DNA of 64,000 nt from Lentimicrobium sp. (GTDB taxonomy: Bacteria > Bacteroidota > Bacteroidia > Bacteroidales > Lentimicrobiaceae), in the NCBI GenBank assembly GCA_019429275.1, contig JAHYJC010000015.1:28337-92336 (forward strand), given 5' to 3'. The position numbers and the translations under genes were made by a program. This document shows, in pieces, positions 18,925 through 28,646 of the stretch; the first letter of the stretch is position 1, and every line of letters starts with the position of its first letter. The notes beneath the pieces are model-generated. The model saw only the letters and a list, made by a program, of their open reading frames with translations. It had not been told where the DNA came from and did not search any database.

Positions 18925-19515
18925 TTGCAACGAAGTTATTCATACTATTTTAAATCTCATTTTTATTTGAAAATTATCGATTCCATTCGTGTTCGCCTTG
19001 GAAGATATTTTCTTCGTAAGCAAAGCATTCGCCTTCAAAGGAACAGGGCTGCCATGAATCTGAAACAGGCCAAAGAAATAGGCATCCTTTTCAGCATGCT
19101 TTCAGAAGAAGAATATGATACAGTGGGAAATTTTGCCATAGAACTACAACTGCAGGGTAAAAAAGTTCACGTTGTCGGATTTTGCAGAAGTAAACATGCA
19201 CCAGCCTATTATGCACCAAAACTGGCGTATGATCTGTTGCTTTACACAGATATTGATTTGTTTTTCAGGCCAAAGACAAGATTTTCGGAACAATTCATCG
19301 AACAGCCTTTTGACCTTCTTTTCGATTTGAGTAATCCGGTTGACTTTCCCCTGGTATACATGGCAGAGCTTTCTAAAGCAGGTTTTAAAATTGGTCGGGG
19401 CAAATCAGAAACTACCGGTCCTTACGATCTGCAGATTGAGAGCAATGAAGAGTTGTCAACCAAAGAACTTATCAACCAAATGGTGCATTACACAGGTTCT
19501 ATTAATTTTGTTTAA
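18925..19515 (+). CDS. DUF6913 family protein
   Basis: A protein of about 170-196 residues resembling the Bacteroidetes DUF6913 family, which is commonly found just before dapA. It has a basic N-terminus and a Rossmann-like core (IGILFSMLSEEEYDTVGNFAIELQLQGKKVHVVGFCRSKHAPAYY, FDLLFDLSNPVDFPLVYMAELSKAGFKIGRG). Function unknown. The tracked start is TTG at 18925; another TTG at 18967 gives a more family-like N-terminus (KIIDSIRVRLGRYFLRKQ) and may be the true start. Confidence 0.75.
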   Translation: MQRSYSYYFKSHFYLKIIDSIRVRLGRYFLRKQSIRLQRNRAAMNLKQAKEIGILFSMLSEEEYDTVGNFAIELQLQGKKVHVVGFCRSKHAPAYYAPKLAYDLLLYTDIDLFFRPKTRFSEQFIEQPFDLLFDLSNPVDFPLVYMAELSKAGFKIGRGKSETTGPYDLQIESNEELSTKELINQMVHYTGSINFV

Positions 19516-19541
19516 CCCAGGAATCAGGAAAAACCAAACAT

Positions 19542-20441
19542 ATGAGAAAAAAATTAACAGGTACAGGAGTCGCTTTGGTCACTCCGTTTCACAAGCAGGG
19601 AACCATAGATTTCGGATCTTTGGGAAAATTAACCGAACATACCATCTCCAATGGAGTGAACTACCTTGTGGTGCTTGGCACTACAGGAGAAGCGGTTACA
19701 CTATCAAAAGATGAAAAGTATGCGGTGGTTCAGTTTGTCAAGGATCAGGTAGCTGGCCGGGTTCCCATTGTCATGGGTTTGGGGGGATACAATACACAGG
19801 ATGTGGTTAACTTTTTGCAGGTTTCTGATCTTGAGGGTATTGATGCTATACTTTCGGTGACGCCTTATTATAACAAACCGTCACAAAGGGGTTTATATCT
19901 GCATTACAAACACATTTCAAGTGCAAGCCCGTTGCCAATCATCCTCTACAATGTACCGGGGCGCACAAGTATTAACCTTAAAGCTGAAACTACCCTTGAA
20001 CTTGCCAAAAATTTCGATAACATTATCGGAATTAAAGAAGCATCAGGAAACTTCTCCCAGATTATGGAAATCATCAGCAACAGACCTAAAGGATTCCTGG
20101 TTATTTCGGGAGATGATGCCCTTACCATGCCATTGATTGCAGCAGGAGCTGATGGTGTAATTTCGGTGGTTGCCAATGCCTATCCGGCAGCTTTCTCAAC
20201 GATGGTAAAAGTTGCTATTGATGGTGAGATGGATGAAGCCAGGAGGATGCATTACCAGCTGCTGCCATTCATTGAAGCGCTTTTTGCTGATGGAAGCCCG
20301 GGAGGGATTAAAGCAGCACTTGAACAGATGAAGATTGTACAGAACAACCTCAGGCTCCCTGTGGTTAAGGTAAATAAATCTGTTCAGAATCAGATCGCGC
20401 AATTAATCAATGAATTGAAAGATAAAGGGATTGAAGTATAA
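19542..20441 (+). CDS. dapA: 4-hydroxy-tetrahydrodipicolinate synthase
   Basis: A 299-residue class I aldolase-type TIM barrel condensing pyruvate with aspartate semialdehyde, the committed step to lysine and diaminopimelate. Visible: GTGVALVTPFHKQGTIDF at the start, GTTGEAVTLSKDE for substrate carboxylate binding, ILYNVPGRTSINL with the catalytic Tyr, and GIKEASGNFSQI with the Schiff-base lysine. It follows the DUF6913 gene by 26 bases, as is common in this phylum. Confidence 0.97.
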   Translation: MRKKLTGTGVALVTPFHKQGTIDFGSLGKLTEHTISNGVNYLVVLGTTGEAVTLSKDEKYAVVQFVKDQVAGRVPIVMGLGGYNTQDVVNFLQVSDLEGIDAILSVTPYYNKPSQRGLYLHYKHISSASPLPIILYNVPGRTSINLKAETTLELAKNFDNIIGIKEASGNFSQIMEIISNRPKGFLVISGDDALTMPLIAAGADGVISVVANAYPAAFSTMVKVAIDGEMDEARRMHYQLLPFIEALFADGSPGGIKAALEQMKIVQNNLRLPVVKVNKSVQNQIAQLINELKDKGIEV

Positions 20442-20471
20442 AACCCAATAAAGCAAGCCATAAATTTTATA

Positions 20472-22778
20472 ATGAAAAAAATTATTACTCTCTTACTCGC
20501 GCTATCTTCCACTGCTATTTTCGCGCAAAACCAGACCGGGTCCACCAGTACAGCGGAATTATTTAAAAATGATGGTGAAATCTATTTCAATCTTCCCGGA
20601 GCTGCCGGTTTTGCTGATGTACTGACAAAAATTATAAGTATCGACAAAATCTCAGGCGATACTGTTTATGCTTATGCCAGCCGCAAAGAATTTGAAAACC
20701 TCAGAAAACTGGGAAGCAGAAGCTTCAACCTGCTTCCTCATCCGGGAGATCTGATTGATCCGGCCATGTCATCCGATACCAGGGAAGTGCTCGACTGGAA
20801 TTATTATCCTACTTACCCTGTTTATGTGCAACTCATGGAACAATTTGCTGCCACCTATCCTGATATTTGTAAGTTATACAATATCGGCACTTTGCCAAGC
20901 GGACGTGAGTTATTGGTTGCCAGAATCTCGGATAATGTGGGCATTGAAGAGGATGAGCCGGAGTTTTTCTATACTTCAACCATGCATGGTGATGAAACAA
21001 CTGGTTATGTATTAATGTTGCATTTGATTGATTATCTACTTACTAATTATGGTCAGGATCCACGTGTCACGGCACTTGTAAATGAAATCGACATCTGGAT
21101 TAACCCCCTGGCAAACCCCGATGGTACCTACTACGGTGGCAACAACACTGTAAATGGAGCCAGAAGATACAATGCAAATTTTGTTGATCTGAACCGGAAT
21201 TATCCCGACCCGGCCGATGGCCCGCATCCCGATGGCAATCCCTGGCAACCCGAAACCCTGGCTTTTATGAATTTTGCTGAGCAAAGAAGTTTTGTGATGG
21301 GAGCCAATTTTCATGGTGGAGCCGAAGTTGTCAATTATCCCTGGGATACCTGGAGCCGGCTTGCTGCCGATAACCAGTGGTGGGTTATGGTCAGCCACGA
21401 ATATGCCGATACGGCTCAGGCATTCAGCCCTTCGGGTTATTTCAACGATTACAACAACGGAATTACCAACGGATACGCCTGGTACAGCATCAATGGCGGA
21501 CGACAGGATTATATGAACTATTTTCAACAGTGCAGAGAAGTTACCCTCGAAATTTCAGCCACAAAGCTGCCTCCTGCTTCGCAATTGCTCAACTTCTGGA
21601 ATTATAACTACCGTTCCTTGTTAAATTATATGGAACAGGTTACATACGGCGTGAGAGGAATTGTTACCGATACACTTACCGGCGAGCCTGTTAAAGCCCA
21701 GATTTCAATTTTCGGGCATGATATGGACAGCTCAATGGTCTTTACTTCGCTTCCTGTGGGTAATTATCACCGTTTGCTTAAAGCAGGATCTTACAATATT
21801 ACTTTTACTGCCGAAGGATACCTTCCCAAGGTAATTAATAATGTTATGGTTGGCGATAAATCCAGTGTTCGCCTCGATGTTAAATTGTGGAACGGGTCTC
21901 CGCTTGCGGCCTTCACATCTTCAACTACTACAGTACCTGTAGGGGGCGAAGTTGCATTTATTGATATCTCATTTGGTAATCCAACCTTCAGGCTGTGGAC
22001 TTTTGAAGGTGCTGATATTTCGACTTCAACCGAAGTAAATCCAACTGTAACTTACAATGAGCCAGGAATCTGGGATGTGAGCCTGTTTGTTGAAAACAGT
22101 TACGGTAGTAATCAACTGAATGAACCTGATTATATTACAGTTACTCCTGATTATTATATCGGAGTTGACGGTTCAACAACCTGTTTTGCAGGATTTTATG
22201 ATAGCCAGGGTCCGGACAAAAATTATAAGGACAATGAAAATCTGACAACCACCTTTTATGCAGCCGATGCCGAAAAGGTAATCAGGGTACATTTTATTGC
22301 CTTTGATGTTGAGCAAAGTGCTGATTGTGAAAAGGATGCACTTTTTGTTTATGATGGTCCTGATCCTACATATCCTCTGATCGGTCGTTTTTGCGGCAAT
22401 GAAATACCATCAGATATTTTTAGTTCAACCGAAGGTGGTGCAATTACATTCGTTTTTATTTCTGATGAAGCAAACAATTTTCCGGGCTGGATTGCTGAAT
22501 TGTCTTGCGATGATGGGGTAGGAGTGATCACACATTCGATGAGAAATAGGATAATAATATTTCCCAATCCCTCATCAGGTGATGGTTTCAAAATTGAATC
22601 AGATGAGATTATGCTATCAGTAGAAGTTTCAGATATGAGTGGAAGAGTTGTTTATAGTCAGATCATGCAACAGAAACAGCTGGAAGTGACTGCGTTGAAT
22701 GCAATTCCAGGAATCTATAATCTTAAAGTAACAACATTATCAGGCGTAACTTCACACAAACTGATAATGGTTAAATAA
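20472..22778 (+). CDS. Secreted M14 zinc carboxypeptidase with CUB-like and T9SS domains
   Basis: A 768-residue exported protein. Signal peptide MKKIITLLLALSSTAIFAQ; M14 carboxypeptidase domain with zinc ligands in TMHGDETTGY and NFHGGAEVVNYPWD, DLNRNYPDP, and the catalytic Glu in REVTLEISATK; a carboxypeptidase regulatory-like fold (GIVTDTLTGEPVKAQISIFG); a PKD-like domain; a CUB-like domain (DCEKDALFVYDGPDPTYPLIGRFCG); and a type A T9SS tail (IIIFPNPSSGDGFKI to GVTSHKLIMVK). Likely an extracellular peptidase acting on C-terminal residues. Confidence 0.93.
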   Translation: MKKIITLLLALSSTAIFAQNQTGSTSTAELFKNDGEIYFNLPGAAGFADVLTKIISIDKISGDTVYAYASRKEFENLRKLGSRSFNLLPHPGDLIDPAMSSDTREVLDWNYYPTYPVYVQLMEQFAATYPDICKLYNIGTLPSGRELLVARISDNVGIEEDEPEFFYTSTMHGDETTGYVLMLHLIDYLLTNYGQDPRVTALVNEIDIWINPLANPDGTYYGGNNTVNGARRYNANFVDLNRNYPDPADGPHPDGNPWQPETLAFMNFAEQRSFVMGANFHGGAEVVNYPWDTWSRLAADNQWWVMVSHEYADTAQAFSPSGYFNDYNNGITNGYAWYSINGGRQDYMNYFQQCREVTLEISATKLPPASQLLNFWNYNYRSLLNYMEQVTYGVRGIVTDTLTGEPVKAQISIFGHDMDSSMVFTSLPVGNYHRLLKAGSYNITFTAEGYLPKVINNVMVGDKSSVRLDVKLWNGSPLAAFTSSTTTVPVGGEVAFIDISFGNPTFRLWTFEGADISTSTEVNPTVTYNEPGIWDVSLFVENSYGSNQLNEPDYITVTPDYYIGVDGSTTCFAGFYDSQGPDKNYKDNENLTTTFYAADAEKVIRVHFIAFDVEQSADCEKDALFVYDGPDPTYPLIGRFCGNEIPSDIFSSTEGGAITFVFISDEANNFPGWIAELSCDDGVGVITHSMRNRIIIFPNPSSGDGFKIESDEIMLSVEVSDMSGRVVYSQIMQQKQLEVTALNAIPGIYNLKVTTLSGVTSHKLIMVK

Positions 22779-23582
22779 TCAGATATAAATCGGAGAAAGC
22801 AGGGCTATCCTGTATAATGAATAAACGATCAGAGCAATAGCCACAAGGCTGCCGTTTATTTTAATGGTTCGCGGGTTTTCGTCAAAGTAGAATACTGAAT
22901 AGCCGAAACTGCTTAACAGAACCATTAAAACAACAATGAGGGGCGTAAGTATCCTGATGATTTCATAAAGGTTTAAAGGCAACCTTAAGGCCAATATACA
23001 AAAAGATCCCAGGATAAATGGAAGAATTACCTGGGCAATCACAAACGAAAGCCTGTTCTCAACGGAAAGCAGTTTATAATAGATATTGGCGCTCAAAAGA
23101 AACATTCTGGCAACTGAATAGCCGGTAGCTGCAAGTAAAAAAAGCGAAATCAGGCTGATGATCAGTTTTGCTGTATCGGCCATATACATCCATAGCAAAA
23201 CATGGCCAAATCCTTCGCCCAGTAATGCTCCTGCATAAGCTGAACCAAGAACAATGCTAATGCAATGAACAAATCCCCATAGAAAAAACAGCTTAAGCGA
23301 TCCGACGTATTCATTGTATCGATACGCAAACACAATCATAACTATTGACAATATAAGAACTGCAACAGGGCCGGCGCTGAATATAATTTTGACAGAATCA
23401 AAATCCCATTCATAACGCGATATCATGAAAATAATCCTTGAGTAATCAACCTCAACGTGAAATTCGAAAAAACCTGCCGCAATAATTGTGGCAACCTGGT
23501 GAAATATGAAAACAAACAGATATGACAGGAGATAATATGCTGTTGAATTTATTGCAATACGAAGGTGATCTGTCATTTTCAT
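22779..23582 (-). CDS. Multi-spanning membrane protein of unknown function
   Basis: A 267-residue protein with about six to seven hydrophobic segments (YYLLSYLFVFIFHQVATIIAAGFF, AGPVAVLILSIVMIVFAYRY, LFFLWGFVHCISIVLGSAYAGALLG, LIISLISLFLLAATGYSVARMF, VIAQVILPFILGSFCILALRL, LTPLIVVLMVLLSSFGYSVFYF). No family motif is recognised; similar proteins are Bacteroidetes hypotheticals. Its stop codon directly abuts the M14 gene stop on the other strand, with no room for a separate terminator. Confidence 0.8.
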   Translation of the reverse strand: MKMTDHLRIAINSTAYYLLSYLFVFIFHQVATIIAAGFFEFHVEVDYSRIIFMISRYEWDFDSVKIIFSAGPVAVLILSIVMIVFAYRYNEYVGSLKLFFLWGFVHCISIVLGSAYAGALLGEGFGHVLLWMYMADTAKLIISLISLFLLAATGYSVARMFLLSANIYYKLLSVENRLSFVIAQVILPFILGSFCILALRLPLNLYEIIRILTPLIVVLMVLLSSFGYSVFYFDENPRTIKINGSLVAIALIVYSLYRIALLSPIYI

Positions 23583-23587
23583 TGCAA

Positions 23588-23595
23588 CAAATGTA
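23588..23595 (-). promoter_or_regulatory. Putative -7 element of the membrane protein gene
   Basis: Plus strand CAAATGTA, that is TACATTTG on the minus strand, only 5 bases before the tracked ATG. If real, the transcript is nearly leaderless or starts at a later codon. Confidence 0.35.
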
Positions 23596-23691
23596 CAATC
23601 AAAGATATTATAATCGAAAAATTTCTTGCCCGGTTTTGCAATTAATCACTCCGGGCTTCTGAGGACTTTACAAAGGTTTCCTGTTTTTTAC

Positions 23692-23699
23692 TAATTTTG
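23692..23699 (+). promoter_or_regulatory. -7 element of valS
   Basis: TAATTTTG, a TAnnTTTG match 35 bases before the valS ATG; a TTTA about 22 bases upstream may serve as a weak -33 box. Confidence 0.5.
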
Positions 23700-23734
23700 C
23701 ACCTTCTTAAAAATAACAGTACAGCTCTTTAAAA

Positions 23735-26359
23735 ATGGAAATTCCCGCTAAATACAGCCCTTCAGGAATTGAAGAAAAATGGTACAAATACTGGCTCAAC
23801 AACAATTATTTCCGTTCTGTTCCCGATAACAGGGAGCCATACACCATTGTAATTCCACCGCCAAATGTTACCGGTGTTCTTCACATGGGGCACATGCTTA
23901 ATAATACCATTCAGGATGTATTGGTGAGGCGTGCAAGAATGCAGGGAAAAAATGCATGCTGGCTTCCTGGTACCGACCATGCATCAATTGCTACTGAAGC
24001 TAAAGTTGTTGCAAAATTAAAAGAGGAAGGAATTGAAAAGTCCTCGCTTACGCGCGAAGAATTTCTGGCTCATGCCTGGGAGTGGAAAGAGAAACACGGA
24101 GGAATCATTCTTGAACAGCTCAAAAAACTCGGAGCCTCCTGTGATTGGGAGCGGACAAAGTTTACCATGGATGAATCCATGTATGACTCTGTAATTGAGG
24201 TATTTATCGATCTTTATAACAAAGGTTTGATTTACCGGGGAGTTAGAATGGTAAACTGGGATCCCAGTGCGCTGACCGCTCTGAGCGATGAAGAAGTGGT
24301 TTATAAAGAAGTGAGTTCAAAGTTGTATTATATCCGCTATAAGGTTGAAGGAACTGCTGATGAATGGGTGACCATTGCCACCACCAGGCCCGAAACCATC
24401 CTGGGCGATACTGCTGTATGTTTCCATCCTGAAGACCAAAGATTCAGTCACCTCAGTGGAAAACGCGTGTTGGTTCCCCTGATTCATCGCTCCATTCCAA
24501 TGATTGAAGATGAGTATGTCGACCGGGAATTTGGTACAGGTTGCCTTAAAATTACTCCGGCTCATGACATCAATGACTATAACATCGGACTGAAACACAA
24601 CCTTGAATCTATTGATATTTTCAACGACAACGGTACCCTGAACGAAAAGGCCCTGTTGTATATTGGTCAGGATAGGTTTCTGGTGCGCGAAAAAATTGTT
24701 GATGATCTGAAAAACCACGGTCATATACTCAAAATAGATGATTACAAAAACAATGTAGGATTTTCGGAGCGTACCGATGCCGCAATAGAACCTAAACTAT
24801 CGGTGCAGTGGTTTTTGAAGATGGAAGAATTGGCCAAACCTGCATTGGCAAGTGTTATGAACGATGTGGTAAAATTCCATCCCGAAAAGTTCAAGAATAC
24901 CTACCGTCATTGGATGGAAAATGTGCGTGACTGGTGCATTAGCCGGCAGTTGTGGTGGGGACAACGGATTCCTGCCTATTATCTTCCAACCGGTGAGATA
25001 ATAGTTGCCAAGTCTGCCGAAGAGGCTTTGGTCAAAGCTAAGGTATTAACAGGCAATGCTGCATTGCTCTTAAAAGATCTTCGCCAGGACGAAGATGTAC
25101 TGGATACCTGGTTTTCATCATGGCTTTGGCCCATTTCTGTTTTCGATGGCATCAGAAACCCTGGAAACCCTGACATCAAATACTATTACCCGACCAACGA
25201 TCTGGTTACTGCGCCTGAAATTCTTTTCTTTTGGGTGGCGCGTATGATTATGGCCGGATATGAATACCAGCAGGAAATTCCTTTCAGGAATGTTTATCTT
25301 ACCGGTATAGTCCGCGATAAACTTGGACGTAAAATGTCGAAATCATTGGGTAATTCACCTGATCCTCTTGCACTTATTGAAAAATACGGGGCTGATGGTG
25401 TAAGGGTTGGAATGCTGCTGACCTCTCCGGCCGGAAACGACCTTCCGTTTGACGAGAGCCTTTGTGAACAAGGCAGAAATTTCAGCAATAAAATATGGAA
25501 TGCACTTCGTTTGGTAAAAGGCTGGACTGTTGACGAAAATCTTGCTCAACCCGCGCATGCTTCGGCTGCTGCACTTTGGTTTGAAGCCCGATTCAATGAG
25601 TCGCTGGCACAAATTGAAGATAATTTTAATAAATACAGATTGTCAGAAGCCCTTATGGCTTCCTATAAATTGGTGTGGGATGATTTCTGCTCATGGTACC
25701 TTGAGATTGTGAAACCTGCATTTCAGCAGCCGGTTGACAAAACCACCCTGGAAGCAACCATCGGTTTCTTTGGCAGACTTATGCAGATGCTGCATCCGTT
25801 TATGCCTTTCATTACCGAGGAAATCTGGCAGTTGCTTACAGAAAGGAAAGCCGGTGAATCCATTATGGTTAGTGCAATGCCGGTATCAGCTAAAGCTGAT
25901 TCAGAATTGCTTATGGCATTTGATCATGCCAGTGCTGCCATCATTGGAATCAGAAATGTAAGAAAAGAAAAGAACCTGCCCTTGAAAGATAAGGTAGAAC
26001 TGAAGGTCAGGGGTGAAAATCCGGCGAGCATACTTGATGAAATTGTGATTAAGCTCGGCAACCTTTCTGAAATAAAATATGTTGATGAAAAACCTTTAGC
26101 TTCGGCCGGGTTCATGATAAAATCCACCGAGTACTATATTCCGCTGGGCGATGCTGTTGACATTGAATCAGAACGTGAAAAACTGAAAAAGGAGCTTGAT
26201 TATATGCTCGGATTTCTTGAATCTGTCGATAAAAAGCTAAGAAATGAACGGTTTGTGGCCAATGCAAAGCCTGAAATTGTTGAAAATGAGCAAAGAAAGA
26301 GGTCAGATGCCTTATCAAAAATTGAACTTCTGAGAAATGCTATAAAAAGCCTCTCATAG
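23735..26359 (+). CDS. valS: Valine--tRNA ligase
   Basis: An 874-residue class I aminoacyl-tRNA synthetase. The HIGH-type motif reads HMGH in [17 protein letters not shown], and the KMSKS loop is exact in [15 protein letters not shown]. The editing (CP1) domain shows [13 protein letters not shown], the anticodon-binding domain follows, and the C-terminal coiled coil ([25 protein letters not shown]) is typical of ValRS. Length fits the bacterial enzyme. Confidence 0.98.
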   Translation: MEIPAKYSPSGIEEKWYKYWLNNNYFRSVPDNREPYTIVIPPPNVTGVLHMGHMLNNTIQDVLVRRARMQGKNACWLPGTDHASIATEAKVVAKLKEEGIEKSSLTREEFLAHAWEWKEKHGGIILEQLKKLGASCDWERTKFTMDESMYDSVIEVFIDLYNKGLIYRGVRMVNWDPSALTALSDEEVVYKEVSSKLYYIRYKVEGTADEWVTIATTRPETILGDTAVCFHPEDQRFSHLSGKRVLVPLIHRSIPMIEDEYVDREFGTGCLKITPAHDINDYNIGLKHNLESIDIFNDNGTLNEKALLYIGQDRFLVREKIVDDLKNHGHILKIDDYKNNVGFSERTDAAIEPKLSVQWFLKMEELAKPALASVMNDVVKFHPEKFKNTYRHWMENVRDWCISRQLWWGQRIPAYYLPTGEIIVAKSAEEALVKAKVLTGNAALLLKDLRQDEDVLDTWFSSWLWPISVFDGIRNPGNPDIKYYYPTNDLVTAPEILFFWVARMIMAGYEYQQEIPFRNVYLTGIVRDKLGRKMSKSLGNSPDPLALIEKYGADGVRVGMLLTSPAGNDLPFDESLCEQGRNFSNKIWNALRLVKGWTVDENLAQPAHASAAALWFEARFNESLAQIEDNFNKYRLSEALMASYKLVWDDFCSWYLEIVKPAFQQPVDKTTLEATIGFFGRLMQMLHPFMPFITEEIWQLLTERKAGESIMVSAMPVSAKADSELLMAFDHASAAIIGIRNVRKEKNLPLKDKVELKVRGENPASILDEIVIKLGNLSEIKYVDEKPLASAGFMIKSTEYYIPLGDAVDIESEREKLKKELDYMLGFLESVDKKLRNERFVANAKPEIVENEQRKRSDALSKIELLRNAIKSLS

Positions 26360-26497
26360 GTCAAATCAACTGTAAATCAATGTCTTAAATTGTTATTATT
26401 TCTATTAATTTTTATTAGCATCAAAATATTTTTTTGTGTCGGGTTAAGAAATTATAAAAAAAATTTTACAATCCGGGTTTTAATTAAATAATTACTT

Positions 26498-26505
26498 TAT
26501 ATTTG
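26498..26505 (+). promoter_or_regulatory. -7 element of the cold-shock gene
   Basis: TATATTTG matches TAnnTTTG and lies 27 bases before the ATG at 26533. The very AT-rich 173-base upstream gap may also carry cold-responsive elements, but none is distinct. Confidence 0.5.
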
Positions 26506-26532
26506 CGCTTATTTTTTAATATTACCAATAAC

Positions 26533-26724
26533 ATGAAAACAGGAAAAGTAAAATTCTTCAATGAATCAAAAGGTTACGGATTTATTCTCGATGACGAATC
26601 CGGAAAAGAGTACTTTGTTCACGCTACAGGTCTTATCGACCGTGTAAATGAGGGCGATTCAGTAACTTTTGAACTTCAGGAAGGCAAAAAGGGCTTAAAC
26701 GCCGTTAATGTTAAATTAGCCTAA
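26533..26724 (+). CDS. Cold-shock domain protein (CspA family)
   Basis: A 63-residue single OB-fold cold-shock protein. It begins at the ATG at 26533 (MKTGKVKFFNESKGYGFI); the tracked ORF adds ten implausible residues from a TTG. RNP1-like KGYGFI and RNP2-like YFVHAT motifs give single-stranded RNA/DNA binding. Likely an RNA chaperone. It is monocistronic, with its own promoter and terminator. Confidence 0.95.
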   Translation: MKTGKVKFFNESKGYGFILDDESGKEYFVHATGLIDRVNEGDSVTFELQEGKKGLNAVNVKLA

Positions 26725-26751
26725 CTATATAAGTTTGAGCTTTAATTTATT

Positions 26752-26784
26752 AGGCTGTCATGCAAACATGGCAGCCTTTTTTTT
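26752..26784 (+). terminator. Intrinsic terminator of the cold-shock gene
   Basis: AGGCTGTCATG / CATGGCAGCCT stem (one G-T pair) with an AAA-type loop, then eight T. Confidence 0.85.
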
Positions 26785-26929
26785 GTTTTTTGAGACCTAA
26801 TTTATAATGATTTAAACAATCGTATATTTATAAATTGTTGAAATATAAGAAGATAAGATCATCAAATAAAAATATTGGCTATTAAGCTAATTTAGAAGCA
26901 TTCTAAAGACAAACATATATGTTAAATAG

Positions 26930-26937
26930 TACTTTTG
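26930..26937 (+). promoter_or_regulatory. Putative -7 element of the HmuY operon
   Basis: TACTTTTG matches TAnnTTTG 41 bases before the small ORF at 26978, suggesting that this ORF heads the operon. Confidence 0.4.
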
Positions 26938-26977
26938 TACCTGCCAAAAGGTAAAAAAGGGTCTACTTAAAGATACT

Positions 26978-27331
26978 ATGGTTAATTCGGGTTTCAGATA
27001 TCGGTGTGCTAAGGTTGCAATTCTTGCGACTGCTTTGCTGGTATTCTGGATATACCTTGGTTCTCTCATTAATTTTCACCAGCACCATATTTTTGGCAGA
27101 ACCTTAATTCCTAATGGTATTTTGTGCAAAAGGGAAGAAATGACTGAAATTTCTCCCGACCTGCCATCACTTGATTTTTTCCAGGCTCCTGCAATTTCAG
27201 TTGAAGAATGCCGGAATCTGCTGAATCCGGAATTTTCTGAAATTTTACATTCTGGTCTTTACTCTTCAACAATAAGCTATCTTGGCATTCCCGCCAACCA
27301 TGGGCTCCGGGCTCCGCCTGCCATTTCCTGA
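26978..27331 (+). CDS. Small membrane-anchored histidine-bearing ORF, operon leader candidate
   Basis: A possible 117-residue protein with one N-terminal hydrophobic helix (KVAILATALLVFWIYLGSLI) directly followed by a His-rich segment NFHQHHIFG. No family is recognised. Support for reality: an ATG start, a TAnnTTTG box 41 bases upstream, and position just before the HmuY/TonB-receptor genes. Against: the C-terminus is low in structure, and the 80-base gap to the next gene contains no clear signal. A metal- or heme-related membrane peptide is conceivable but unproven. Confidence 0.4.
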   Translation: MVNSGFRYRCAKVAILATALLVFWIYLGSLINFHQHHIFGRTLIPNGILCKREEMTEISPDLPSLDFFQAPAISVEECRNLLNPEFSEILHSGLYSSTISYLGIPANHGLRAPPAIS

Positions 27332-27410
27332 TTCCTGCCTTTTCTTTTTCATTTCATTTTCCGTTGGCAATCCCATCCGGCGTTTATTTCATTATTTAAA
27401 AAACTTTTCG

Positions 27411-28646
27411 ATGAAAACTACTTTCACTCTATTTATTACTCTATTGGCATTCATTTCATTGGCAAGCAGAAATGCTGTCGCTCAAACAGAATATTCTGTT
27501 TCTATGGGCAATCAATACGCAAATGAGGTATTCTTTTCCCTCACCGATGGTGTGGTTAAAGTTTCTCCCCGAAATAGCTGGGATATAGCGTTTTATACCA
27601 ATGCATTCAGTGCCGGTATCATTACAAACGATGGCTCTGGTGTTGAACTGTACACCTATCCTAATGCAGCTGCCGATGGCTGGGCTGCTTTTGATACTAT
27701 TGGAATGACTTCCTGGAAAAAGCTTTATAACACCACAACTTCCTGGGAAGAAGGTGCTTTCAACAGGAATGCTACTGGTCATCCTGATTATGGTTGGGGT
27801 GTATACAGCATGACCTCACACGATGTGATAGGCGATTCGCTTTATCTTATCAAACCGGTTGACGGCATCTACAGAAAACTTCACATTGTCAGAAAAATTT
27901 CCACAGAGAACAAATTTATCATCAGGTATGCCAACCTGGATGGTTCAAACGATGTTACAGATACTCTTTCTGTAAATCCTTACAACGACAGGATTTTAAT
28001 GGCTTTTTCCTTCAATACAGGAATTGTAGACCGCGACCCTGTGGCAAGTAGCTGGGATATTGTCTTTACCCGTTACATGGCTATGGTGCAAAATACCCCA
28101 TATCCTGTAAACGGTGTGAAACATAAAGCAGGAAATACTGTTGCACAGGCTGATAATGTTGCTCCCGATTTCACCGATTACAGCAGCCTGGAATTTCTTG
28201 CTGATATTGATGTTATTGGCCATGATTGGAAAACCATCAACATGACAACCTTTCAATGGGAAATAGAAGATTCACTTGCATATTTTGTTCAAACAGAAGC
28301 AGGATCAGTTTACAAAGTTGTATTTGATGCATTCTCAGGATCAGGAACCGGCACAACTACATTGAATGTGAGAACCTTAGCAACTGCTTCTGCATCATTC
28401 AATCAGATAGAGGGTGTTAAAATCTATCCGAATCCTGCTACAGATTTTGTAAAGATTGAACTCGATAGCCCTTTAAATGGTGCTGCAGTTGTTTTAATGG
28501 ACCTGAGTGGAAGAATCATCAGCAAACAAAAACTTGATCGTTCACTTATGCATGAGTTCCATTTCCCTGAAGTTACCAAAGGTACATATCTGCTTCGCCT
28601 GACCGAGAGCAAAAACACATCAACCTATAAAGTTGTTATTTTCTAA
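27411..28646 (+). CDS. HmuY-family heme-binding-like protein with T9SS sorting domain
   Basis: About 411 residues from the ATG at 27411 (signal peptide MKTTFTLFITLLAFISLASRNAVAQ); the tracked start 43 codons upstream is not credible. The body follows the HmuY pattern of paired repeats: EVFFSLTDGVVKVSPRNSWDIAFYT, later VASSWDIVFTRYM and DVIGHDWKTINMTTFQWEIED, ending VYKVVFDAFSG. A type A T9SS tail follows (VKIYPNPATDFVKIELD to STYKVVIF). HmuY proteins capture heme outside the cell and pass it to a TonB receptor; here the ligand is inferred. Stop and next start overlap as TAATG. Confidence 0.85.
   Translation: MKTTFTLFITLLAFISLASRNAVAQTEYSVSMGNQYANEVFFSLTDGVVKVSPRNSWDIAFYTNAFSAGIITNDGSGVELYTYPNAAADGWAAFDTIGMTSWKKLYNTTTSWEEGAFNRNATGHPDYGWGVYSMTSHDVIGDSLYLIKPVDGIYRKLHIVRKISTENKFIIRYANLDGSNDVTDTLSVNPYNDRILMAFSFNTGIVDRDPVASSWDIVFTRYMAMVQNTPYPVNGVKHKAGNTVAQADNVAPDFTDYSSLEFLADIDVIGHDWKTINMTTFQWEIEDSLAYFVQTEAGSVYKVVFDAFSGSGTGTTTLNVRTLATASASFNQIEGVKIYPNPATDFVKIELDSPLNGAAVVLMDLSGRIISKQKLDRSLMHEFHFPEVTKGTYLLRLTESKNTSTYKVVIF

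Noticed and set aside
19340-19714. 124-aa ORF bridging the DUF6913 gene and dapA
   Set aside because: Out of frame with both; low-quality composition; both sense genes are well supported.
21036-21527. 163-aa minus-strand ORF
   Set aside because: Antisense shadow of the M14 carboxypeptidase gene, no start context or domain.
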